64,000 bases of DNA from Caecitellus pseudoparvulus (lineage: Eukaryota > Bigyra: Bicosoecida). The translations under genes and the position numbers were made by a program. The DNA is taken from positions 372,001 to 436,000 of the forward strand of contig CBFFRQ010000053.1 of the NCBI GenBank assembly GCA_965644315.1, given 5' to 3'. Below, one piece after another: positions 55,924 through 64,000 of the stretch. How positions within the stretch are numbered: position 1 is the first letter of the stretch; each line of letters begins with the position of its first letter. The notes under the pieces were generated by a model, which did not search any database, was not told where the DNA came from, and was given only the letters and a program-made list of their open reading frames with translations.

Positions 55924-58900
55924 ATGGAGGGCGCGGGCAGCGGTGCAGTGACAGGTGAGTTGGCTGGGTTTCCCCGCAAAGTGCTGCACAAGCCGAAGCC
56001 CGATGGAGGTCACGCTTGAACCTTGCGCTTAACTCCACAGTAGACTACAGTGATGGTTCACCTGCAGTGCGCCTGCAGGCAGATGGAGGTGGCGTGTTGT
56101 AGTGAGTGGGGGCGAGTTTGCTTGCGGAATTCGGTTGCAGTCATACCTGACATCGTCCCTTGCAGCTACCCGGCAGAGGCCGAGGGCGGGCCTCCCGTCA
56201 TCGCCGTGACCATCGTTGCAGTGAACAAGTATCAGACGCAAGTGTACATTTATGAACACCCCCGGGACGGCCGACCAGGGGCAGGCTCAGCGCTGAAATC
56301 GAGCGGCAGGCGAGCGCGCAGGGCTGTGGTGCGCAAGGGCCAGCCCACGGGCCAGTTGATGCTGGGCAGCATGAATGAGCACGGCGTGGGGTTTCTCCAA
56401 GAGCATGTCCTGGGCAGTCCTGGCGGCAGCTCCAGCCCCAGCAGCCCCACGGGGGGGCGCCTGCTGGCTGCCGTGCGGGGCGTGGAGGACGCGGCGGCCC
56501 TGGTGTCCACGCGGTCCCCCCCCGCATCCCCAGGCTCCTCACGCTCCAGCAGCAGGCAGCGCTCGGCACAGCCGCGTCACTCTCCGTCAAGTGCGACCCA
56601 GGCAGTTGGCAAGAGTTTGAGCCTGACTGAGAAGGGTGGGCAGGTGTGCGAGGAGGGCAGGGTGGTGGCTGTGTGGCGGTGGGATGGGAGGGGCGACGCC
56701 CCCCCTCCGCTGGTCACGCTGCAGCTGAACAGCAGCATGCGTGCCGAGTGGCGATCGCGCACGGACGCCACCCTCTTCTTCTCCGCGGGGGGCGTGCAGT
56801 ACGAGGTGCCGCTGGGCCAGCAACTGCGGCGCACCAGCACATACCTCGCGAACTCCTCTCCGACCCTGGGGGAGGCGACGGGTATGTCCCCTAGCGGTGG
56901 GGGGACAGGCAGGCAGGTGGTGTCTGGGGGCCGCCTCATGCACGTGACCAGCCCGTCGCTGGCCTCGCGCACAGCAGAGATCGGGGCTGAAGCAAGTGCC
57001 AAGCGAATGCTCCTGCACCCCGCCTCGAGCGCCGTTAAGCATGCCGGCCTGGCGGCTGTCATGGCGGGGCTGGAGGATGCCTTCACGCCGTGGAAAGCCC
57101 GCGCCGCCTCGCACAGCCGCGCTTCCCGGGAGGTGGGGCGGCGGGGGGGGCGGCGTGGCGCCACGGCTCCGCCTGGGGACAGCGGGTCTGCCACGGCGCC
57201 GCGCCTGGCCAGCACTGCTCCACGCACGTCCACGGCGTCGGCGCGCGTGCTGTCCTCCACGGCAGCCGACCTCCGGATGGCGGCGCGGGAGCAGACGATG
57301 ATGGAGGCACCTCGCTGGCTGACACAGCCGACTGGTGCGGGCCGTTCCACGGATGGCGCGACGCCCAAGGCGACAGGGGACGCTGCGGGGCTAGTGGCGC
57401 CCAGCGAGGCAGGCGTGGCCGACCCTGGCGCCTCCATGCAGGCTGCCCTGCGCAGTTCGGGGGATGGCTACGGCGGCGTGGGCGGTGCCTCGTGGCACGG
57501 CGGCCGATGGCTCAGCGCGCCGGCCACACGCAGCAAGCTGGCCCAGCACCACAAGCCACTGCCCAGGTCCCAGGCCCTCACGCGGAACAGTGGCAGGTAT
57601 GACGCGGCTGCAGCCGGCACGGTGCCTTCTCGGGGCCCGTCAGGTGCCACTGTCCGCGAACGACTCCAGGTCGTGCCTTGCCAGCAGCTGGACACCTGGC
57701 TGGCGGGCCAGGAGGCAGTGGGCGGCGCGGGCGCGCTGCACCCTGACGCCTTGGCCCTGGTGGCGGTGTTGCGGGAGGACGACAGTGCCTGCCGCAAGGC
57801 GGCGCGGCTGGTGGAGGGCGTGAACGGCACGCTGGCTGCTCTGTACCCCCTCTCCCCCGAGTTCGCAGGGGAGAGGGGGTGGGAAGAGGACGAGCGCGCA
57901 CTGGCCCTGGCGGCAGCGAAAGTGGCAGGGGGGGGCACGCACGCTCCTGGACTGGGCCCGGACGGCAGCCTTGCGCCGTACCGCATGGTGCGTGTGAACG
58001 CCGCGGAGGACGCCGGGTGGGTGAAGGAGCGAGGCATTCGCACGTTGCCGTACTTCATGGCGTACTTCAAGGGGGCCCTCGTGTACGCCGGCGTGCTGGG
58101 CGGCACCGGGAAAGTGAAGGTGAAGCCCGTCGGCGTGGCGCCCAATGCGCTCCTTGCCCTGCGCGACCCGGCCTCCCAGCTCGCCTGCGAGCGCCTGCTC
58201 AAGGCACAGGGCGTGCCCAGCTCCCTGGCACCGCCCTCCCGCTTCGACGTGGCCTCGGGCAGCATGGTGGGCGTGGCGGACGCTGCGGCAGCCCGTGTGG
58301 AGGAGCTGCGAGCTGCGGCCGCCGCCTCCCAGGCTCGGCTTGCCTCTGCTCAGGCGGCCTCTTCATCCAGGGGTCTGGGCGGCGGGGCGGGGACAGATGC
58401 CACGCTGGCCTCTCGGGCCGCCTTCGCCCTGGCGATCCTGGAGAGTGAGCTGCCAGCTGAGGAAGCGACGGGGGTTCGCAAGGCGCTGGGCGGCGGCAGC
58501 GGGTCCCCTGATGCAGGTGGCGCGCCCGCTGCCCCCGTCAGCAACGTGCGGCGTGACCATTTGGCGGGAGGTGAGACGCTGGTGGTGTCCCTGCTGCCGA
58601 GGGGCAGCGTGCCCCCTGGCAGCGTCAAGTGGCCCACAGACCCTGGTTTGGGGGGCGGACCCGCTGGAGCCTTCCTTGGCGCTGGGAAGGACTCGGGGGC
58701 TGCCAAGACCCGGCGGGCGGGTGGGTTGGCGGCGGCGCAGTTTCACCGGCGCCGTGGACGCCGGGAGCGCCTCCTCGCCCGCTCAGCCTCCCTGGCCATG
58801 TCAGGGCCCGCGAGTGACTCGCAGGCGGTTAGCTCGCCGGTGCTGGATGGGCCGGCACCGCCACAGGGCCAGCCTTGGGCGTGCCCCCACACCGGCATCG

Positions 58901-59250
58901 TGCAGGGTGCCACCCAGACGCACCTGCTGCACGGCGTGGCAAGCATCGCTGTCGTCAGCCCCATGAAACCGGCCACGCTGGCAGCCCTCCTGCGCGTGTA
59001 CCACTCAGCGTGGGGGCACGGCGGTGGCAGCGCGGGCTTGCTGCCTGGACAAGATGCCGGTGAAGCCGGAACCGGGGATGCGCCTCACCTGGGCCTGACG
59101 CACAATGACTTGCTCAGCCGCCTCGCAGCGCTGAAGGAGGCGGGGGAGGCGGGTTCAAGTCTGCCAGGCGATTTCTTGGTCAGCGGCGGCGGCATCGCGC
59201 TGAGCAGCAGCGAGACAGTCGTGCGCGGAGTGCCCCTCGTCAAGAGCTAG
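55924..59250 (+). CDS. FAM194-like N-terminus fused to a thioredoxin-like domain
   Basis: Proposed exons 55924-55954, 56041-56101 and 56166-59250 give 1058 residues. The two small exons bring the start to M-E-G-A-G-S-G-A-V and continue V-D-Y-S-D-G-S-P-A-V, G-G-G-V-L-Y-Y-P and, after an insert, G-R-V-V-A-V-W-R-W. This Y-x-D-G-S, Y-Y-P, D/E-x-G, W-x-W order resembles the FAM194 (ERICH6/C3orf20) domain, which I would place at residues ~10-270. Residues ~555-680 look thioredoxin-like: helices around D-D-S-A-C-R-K-A, then G-I-R-T-L-P-Y-F with the cis-Pro, then the last strands. The C-x-x-C pair is reduced to a single Cys, so disulfide exchange is unlikely. The rest is Ser/Gly/Ala-rich. Without the introns, the frame from 56053 loses the conserved start. 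Confidence 0.6.
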
Positions 59251-59421
59251 CTCAGCCAGCCCAGCGCCCACAATCGTAAATGCACTTCAATCTTCCACGC
59301 ATGCGATCTGATGAGCCTGGAGGCTGCCATGCTTGGTGTGGACGGCTCAGCGGATGGGTGCTTGCCTGCGGAAATCGAAGCCTAGTGACTCTGCGGAACT
59401 TGCCGCTGCCGTTGGTGCACC

Positions 59422-60501
59422 ATGGAGTTTGCGGCCGAGGAGCGGGAGCGCATGTTTGCTGTGATTGAGGAGGCAGCTAGGCGATTGGACTCCCTGGCTT
59501 GCGTTCCGTTGAGCTCCGACATGCGCAAGCTGCGGGCTCTGCGCCGCCACCCAGACTTGCTGGGAGCGCTCCGGGACGAGTGGAGCGCTCAGACTCCAGA
59601 CAAGGCCCGTCACCAGCCATCCACGAAGACTCTTGCATTGTGCAGGTACCTGGATAGACATCCTAGTAGCCAAGGCATCCTCGAGCGCTTGGTGCGGCCG
59701 GGGGAGTCGGCATCCACCGCTGGCGCAGCGATGCTGCGGGGCAGCCTTCGGGAGCTCATGGACGTCACTCGCACACGGCTGGGCCGCAGCCGCCACGAAG
59801 AGGAGCAGACTGAGAGCACCATCTCACGGAAGTCTCTCTTCATCGAGCAGACGGCGCTGCAACTGCAGCTGGCGGAGCAGGAGCTTGCCAGGCAGCAGGG
59901 CCTGCGAGAGGTGGAGCTGAGCCGATCTGACATGTACAAGAAGAAGTACTCAGCTGACGTGGAGGTGTGCAAAAGTGGGCACCAAGAGCACATGGAGGCA
60001 CTCCTGGCTCACAAGCGTGCCGCAGCGGTGCAGGAGCAAGCGCGGCACGACACGACTGTGGCTGGCGCCACTGCAGACCTGGCGAAGCTGCACGCAGAGC
60101 TTGCCGAAGCACAGGCCAGGGGGCAAGGGGAGGAGGCAGCGCTTAGACGCAAGCTTGCACGCCACGAGCTGGAGCTGCGAACTGCCATTTCCGCGTATGA
60201 TTCCCAAGTGCAAGTTGTGGATGCCCAGCTGGCCAAAGTGCGGGAGCTCCGCGCAGACGTGAAGGCACGCATCGCCGCTCTCAAGGCTCACCAGGCGCTG
60301 CAACAAGCCTGCCGGGAAGAAGCAGAAGCCGAGGCAGCCGAACAAGCTGTCATTGAACAAGGGCGGCGCCACATTCGCCATGTGCGCAGCATGTGGGCGG
60401 CCCATCGCCTGGCCACAGTGTACCGCGCCAAGGTACTGGGCCCGCGAGCTGCTGCCGCACAGGTCGCGAAGCTGAAGGAGAAGGCCAAGAGGAAGAAGTA
60501 G
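59422..60501 (+). CDS. Dynein regulatory complex subunit 10 (IQCD/DRC10-like)
   Basis: Single frame of 359 residues. The N-terminal helical region has E-R-E-R-M-F-A-V-I-E-E-A-A-R-R-L, aligning in style with IQCD residues before its coiled coil. Residues ~125-330 are near-continuous coiled coil. The end has R-S-M-W-A-A-H-R-L-A-T-V-Y-R-A-K, a degenerate IQ motif, followed by a Lys-rich tail, as in DRC10. DRC10 is part of the nexin-dynein regulatory complex that links axonemal doublets and controls flagellar bending. Coiled-coil proteins are easily over-assigned, but the IQ-plus-basic tail and N-terminal helix favour this family. The stop lies 22 nt from the facing gene's stop. Confidence 0.65.
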   Translation: MEFAAEERERMFAVIEEAARRLDSLACVPLSSDMRKLRALRRHPDLLGALRDEWSAQTPDKARHQPSTKTLALCRYLDRHPSSQGILERLVRPGESASTAGAAMLRGSLRELMDVTRTRLGRSRHEEEQTESTISRKSLFIEQTALQLQLAEQELARQQGLREVELSRSDMYKKKYSADVEVCKSGHQEHMEALLAHKRAAAVQEQARHDTTVAGATADLAKLHAELAEAQARGQGEEAALRRKLARHELELRTAISAYDSQVQVVDAQLAKVRELRADVKARIAALKAHQALQQACREEAEAEAAEQAVIEQGRRHIRHVRSMWAAHRLATVYRAKVLGPRAAAAQVAKLKEKAKRKK

Positions 60502-60523
60502 CACTGCACCACGCTTGCATTGC

Positions 60524-63500
60524 TCAGCAGTGGGTGCTTTCGAAGGCTGCCGCTCTCGCCAGGGCGGCGTTCAAGGACGCCCGTGGCGGCAGCGCCCGGA
60601 ACTCGGCGAGCAGGCCCGTGTGAACGTGCTCATCCTCAAGCCAATGCATGCTGGGAACATCCAGCTTGAACTGCCACTTGCCAGCTGCGTCAGAGCGAGC
60701 AGCTTTTCCTCTCCCGCGGGCCACGCCGTCTCCAGACCGAGGCCGCTTGGCGCTCTTGCGGGAGCCGGACGGGTGCGCGACACCTGACAGTTGCTCGCGG
60801 TGTGGGAAACGGTGCAGCGAGAAGTCGTGGTGGCGCAGGAGGGCTGGCCAGAACTCGCTGCGTTGCTTGCGCGTGTGGAAGTAGAAGGGCAGCTCGGTGC
60901 GGTTGATGATGGTCCACGAGTTCCGGGGGTCGAAGAGAGTGGCAGCTGAAGGGTCGGAGCTGAACACATCGGGGCCGGGCATCTGCTCGACGTACTTCAG
61001 CCCGCCCGCGATGGAAGCGTTGGGTCTGCCGTCATCCATGAAGTTCAGCAGGTCGGGCGGCGTCGGCACTCCGGCAGCAGCGTGTGCAGCTCGGGTGCAC
61101 ACGTCAGCGTGGTGTGCCGCCTCCACCTCATCGTCAAAGCAGCCCTCGTATGCTGCCTTGTTCCCCAGCATGGCCCGCAGGCGCACCTCCCACTTGACTG
61201 CATGCTTGGTCAGCCTGCCCATGACGTGCAGGAAGAGGGACCGCACGTGCATGGGCTTGGGGACCTGCCCCACCTTGTGCAGCAGGGCCGCTTGCCAGTC
61301 TTCCAACTCCTCATACTGCGCTCCCTGCCCTTCGCCACCAATGGGTGTGGCGGGTGATCCCAAGGGTGCAGCTGCAGCGCCCACCCTGCGCCGGTGGCGG
61401 CGGCCCGTCCCTTCCTCGCCAGAGCTGTCCGCAGCCAAGTACGCATCCAGCTCGTCTTCTGCAATGCCTGTGGAGGCGCGGGAGGGGCGGCGCCTCGCGG
61501 AGCGCCGCCGGGACCCCGTCTCCTCCTCCTCCATGCTGTACGAGCTGGCATCGTTGTGGAAGGCCCCTCTCTTTGCAAGCAGGGCCCGTGTGGGGAAGTC
61601 CACCGGGTTGCAGTGCGCGAACCCTGCGGCAGTGATGAGATCCAGGGGTGGTGGGCGGCCCAGCACCGCCGCCACCCGCCGAGGCACCTCGTTGTTGATG
61701 CCAGTGTGCATGGTGAGCATGTGCAGGGCCCGGTGCACCTCTGCTTCAACGTCCACCGGGGCACTGCTCGTCTCTAGCACGGCGCGGACTGCCCGGCCAC
61801 GTGCAACGGAGGCGGCCACCTCCCGAGCTCGGCAAGCAAGGGCCATGCGGCTGTGCAGCGGGACGAGGGTGGTCCAGACACCTTGGTCCCACACAAGGGT
61901 CAAGAGGGAGGTGGTGCAGTCCTGCCCGATGCGGGGGCGGTCTGCACACAGCCCACGGCGCAGGGGGTTGCCTGCTGCCCAAGTGACGCGCACCTCCGAG
62001 GCGACCAGCGCCCGCAGATGCGAGTCGCGGCTCATTTGCCGCAGGGGCAAGGCGGCCAAGGAAGCCGACAGCGGCGTCGCGGACTCCATCGCAGCCGGCT
62101 CGGCGAGCAGGTGCAGCTCTGGCTGGCTGGTCAGCGGCGGTGTCTGGCACAGGCACGACAGCGTGCTGTTCCGCGCGACGAGCTGCACCGAGCACCGCTG
62201 CAAGGTGCAGAACGTGTGCAGCTGCACCAAGAAGTGTGCTGCTTCCTCCTGGGATGCGGGGGGGAAGCCACTGGCCACGACCTGCTCGACAAGGCGTGTC
62301 ATGTCTTGCTCCGCCAGCCCGCAGCCGATGTCTGGCGCCTGCACTCTGGCATGCGCCTCCCAAGCCGTGGCTGGGTCGGGATACACGCGGTCAGGCGCTC
62401 GGAGGCCTTGGCCCAGCCACCGGTAGAGGGCGTGACCCAGCGCATCCTGCAGGGTGGGGCCTGCTGGCACAGGCGTGACTGTGGCAGAGCCCACCTTCCG
62501 CAGGGCAGCCGCCACAAGGGCAGAGCCGGGCCGGTGCCGCTTGGCATGTGCCTCTGCGATGGGCGGGGGCAGCGCAGGGAGGGGGCCGCTCCACTCTGGC
62601 AGGAACCGCACATTGCGCGGCAGGTCTCGGATGGGAGCTGCCAGCGTGCCGGGCGCCAGGCACACAGTGGACAGGGCCTGTGGAATGCTCGAGTCATCGA
62701 CCGGGGCAGCAGGCTCTGGCGCGCCCATCGCCTCTCGTGCAGCAGCCCGCACTTCAGCCCGGGCGATGATGTGCTCTGGCCAGTTCTGCCGCGCGTTCAG
62801 GTGGGTCGTGAGACCGCGCCACAGCAAGCACGTGGCCAAGTCTGTGGCCTCCGCTGAAGCCCCCTCCCGGACAGGGCGCGCCTGAAAGCCATGGTACTGC
62901 AGGGCGCCCTCGCCACTCTGCGGCGCGCCGGCATGGCAGGCAAGCGTATGGTGCAACGCTCGCAGCGCGAACCGGCGCTCCGTGTCCAGCGCACGTTTCA
63001 CAGACACCCACTTGGGCGCCTTGCCAAGGTACCGCTGGCCGCCGTTGCCGCCTGCGGTGGAGCAGTCCTCGTCGCCCTCTTCGTCGTCTTGGCTGTCCTG
63101 CTCTGTGTCGTCATCCGACTGCCGGCTGACAGGCGTTTCCAAGGGGGCACTGGCTGCGTCTCCAGCGCTGCCACTGTCTGCAGTGTCCCCATCGGCACCC
63201 TTGCCCTCGGGCGGCGGGGAGGCAGGCCCTGCCTGCACGAGAAACGGGGACGTCGCTGTCTGGTGGCCGAGGTGTCTTTCAGCGTACTCGTGCCTGCCGA
63301 CGCTCAGGTCAAAGCCAGAGGCCAGAAAGCGCGCGTCAGCTGACAGGGTGGACAGGGCGCCCACCGCTGAGAGCAAGGCCTGGGAGGCGGACTGTGGCGT
63401 GCTCAAGTCCACAGCCACGGGGTGGGCCGGGACTTCGAAGTGATGGCGGCCCTTGGCAGCCCTGGCAGCTTGGGCTGCCACCACTGCCGTGTCCTCGGGC

Positions 63501-64000
63501 TGCGGCGCAAGCCCCTCCACGACAGGCGCATCCTCGGCATCACGCAGCGCCCACGTGCCGTCTTCGTCCGAGTGCAGGGAGGCAAGTGAGGACGCGTCGT
63601 CGGCGTCATCGACGTCAGTCAGAGTCGCGACAGCCTGCCCATCGCCCGCTTCTGCTCCGTCAGCAGGCACCTTCCAATACGCGGGGCCTGCGTGTGTGGC
63701 TAATGTGGGTGGTGGGAGAGACGGCGCCACCGGGCAGGTAGGCGGCGGGAACAAAGACGGCATGAGGCCCGTCACGTGGCGTGGGATGAGGGACGTCAGC
63801 GGGCCGCTGGTGTCCATGCTCGGCACGGGGCTGCTGGGTTCCGGCGGCGCCAGCCCGCCCCGCACGACGTGGTGACTATCGTGCGTGTTTTGAGCTGGGG
63901 AAGGTGACCGGCGGCCAGGGGGTCTGCCCCCACGCCCACGACCGCGGCCACGCCCCTTGCCCCGTCCTCGCCCCCGCCCTCGGCCCCGCCCGCGCCCCTT
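60524..64000 (-). CDS. Orphan protein with RG-rich N-terminus (5' partial)
   Basis: The frame is open to the right window edge. The first ~30 residues in view are almost pure Arg-Gly, followed by G-R-P-P-G-R-R-S-P-S-P, an RGG-box-like segment typical of RNA-binding or nucleolar proteins. The rest (~1110 residues) has acidic stretches (D-D-A-D-D-A-S-S), helical globular parts such as W-E-V-R-L-R-A-M-L-G-N, an R-R-R-S-A-R-R-R basic patch, a segment with F-Y-F-H-T-R-K-Q-R, and a Lys/Arg-rich nuclear-localisation-like run (K-S-A-K-R-P-R-S). I do not recognise a family. Nuclear RNA or chromatin association is inferred from composition only. Confidence 0.7.
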   Translation of the reverse strand, partial: KGRGRGRGRGRGRGKGRGRGRGRGGRPPGRRSPSPAQNTHDSHHVVRGGLAPPEPSSPVPSMDTSGPLTSLIPRHVTGLMPSLFPPPTCPVAPSLPPPTLATHAGPAYWKVPADGAEAGDGQAVATLTDVDDADDASSLASLHSDEDGTWALRDAEDAPVVEGLAPQPEDTAVVAAQAARAAKGRHHFEVPAHPVAVDLSTPQSASQALLSAVGALSTLSADARFLASGFDLSVGRHEYAERHLGHQTATSPFLVQAGPASPPPEGKGADGDTADSGSAGDAASAPLETPVSRQSDDDTEQDSQDDEEGDEDCSTAGGNGGQRYLGKAPKWVSVKRALDTERRFALRALHHTLACHAGAPQSGEGALQYHGFQARPVREGASAEATDLATCLLWRGLTTHLNARQNWPEHIIARAEVRAAAREAMGAPEPAAPVDDSSIPQALSTVCLAPGTLAAPIRDLPRNVRFLPEWSGPLPALPPPIAEAHAKRHRPGSALVAAALRKVGSATVTPVPAGPTLQDALGHALYRWLGQGLRAPDRVYPDPATAWEAHARVQAPDIGCGLAEQDMTRLVEQVVASGFPPASQEEAAHFLVQLHTFCTLQRCSVQLVARNSTLSCLCQTPPLTSQPELHLLAEPAAMESATPLSASLAALPLRQMSRDSHLRALVASEVRVTWAAGNPLRRGLCADRPRIGQDCTTSLLTLVWDQGVWTTLVPLHSRMALACRAREVAASVARGRAVRAVLETSSAPVDVEAEVHRALHMLTMHTGINNEVPRRVAAVLGRPPPLDLITAAGFAHCNPVDFPTRALLAKRGAFHNDASSYSMEEEETGSRRRSARRRPSRASTGIAEDELDAYLAADSSGEEGTGRRHRRRVGAAAAPLGSPATPIGGEGQGAQYEELEDWQAALLHKVGQVPKPMHVRSLFLHVMGRLTKHAVKWEVRLRAMLGNKAAYEGCFDDEVEAAHHADVCTRAAHAAAGVPTPPDLLNFMDDGRPNASIAGGLKYVEQMPGPDVFSSDPSAATLFDPRNSWTIINRTELPFYFHTRKQRSEFWPALLRHHDFSLHRFPHREQLSGVAHPSGSRKSAKRPRSGDGVARGRGKAARSDAAGKWQFKLDVPSMHWLEDEHVHTGLLAEFRALPPRASLNAALARAAAFESTHC

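Noticed and set aside
1-64000. tRNA, rRNA, transposon or viral genes
   Set aside because: No tRNA B-box with a plausible cloverleaf, no rRNA-like sequence, no reverse transcriptase, transposase or capsid motifs were seen. A covariance-model scan would settle small RNAs.

Overview
This is a gene-dense nuclear window from a flagellated (ciliated) microbial eukaryote. Genes lie on both strands. Many are interrupted by short GT-AG introns of about 45-75 nt, often with a GTGAGT or GTGCGT donor and a pyrimidine-rich NCAG acceptor. The products are eukaryotic: a KIF6-type kinesin, DLEC1/CFAP81, DRC10/IQCD, DMC1, APC11, ELMO, F-box/LRR and MMTAG2 families. I cannot place the lineage from sequence alone. 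A free-living protist with a motile flagellum and meiosis fits best. There is no sign of a prokaryotic operon, virus or CRISPR array. Splice junctions given here were placed by eye, using GT-AG, frame and family conservation.

Layout. 1-14757 (+): a giant modular surface protein, cut by the left window edge, with about ten ~330-residue ectodomain repeats, EGF-like and thrombospondin-1-like modules, about eight or nine membrane helices and an acidic tail; a 34-nt near-duplication breaks its frame. 15156-16826 (-): Ulp1/C48-like peptidase. 17308-18739 (+): MMTAG2 homologue with a 36-bp minisatellite coding an Arg/Asp/His tail. 18979-19325 (+): small single-helix membrane protein. 19347-20807 (-): epoxide hydrolase-like enzyme. 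21180-23788 (+): KIF6-type kinesin with a C-terminal PH-like domain. 23794-28688 (-): 1609-residue orphan. 28940-31199 (-): ELMO-domain protein. 31445-32432 (+): orphan with an N-terminal hydrophobic segment. 32441-33698 (-): DMC1. 34010-35858 (+): DNA polymerase beta-like protein that has lost its polymerase aspartates. 35869-36497 (-): APC11. 36725-38889 (+): TilS-like tRNA(Ile) lysidine synthase with an organelle-type presequence. 39047-40138 (+): transglutaminase-like protein with a C-terminal membrane anchor. 40330-41781 (+): propeller-like protein. 41812-51157 (-): DLEC1/CFAP81. 51434-53905 (-): secreted seven-repeat FG-GAP propeller on a Ser/Thr/Pro stalk with a membrane helix. 54513-55820 (-): F-box/LRR protein. 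55924-59250 (+): FAM194-like plus thioredoxin-like protein. 59422-60501 (+): DRC10/IQCD. 60524-64000 (-): orphan with an RG-rich N-terminus, cut by the right edge.

Themes. Three genes (KIF6, DLEC1, DRC10) belong to known axonemal families, and the FAM194-like one may too. DMC1, the PolX-like protein and APC11 sit together and concern recombination, repair and the cell cycle. Six convergent gene pairs end only 5-30 nt apart, so their mRNA 3' ends must overlap. Several divergent pairs share 100-370 bp promoter regions, and two of these carry a near-identical 17-nt motif.
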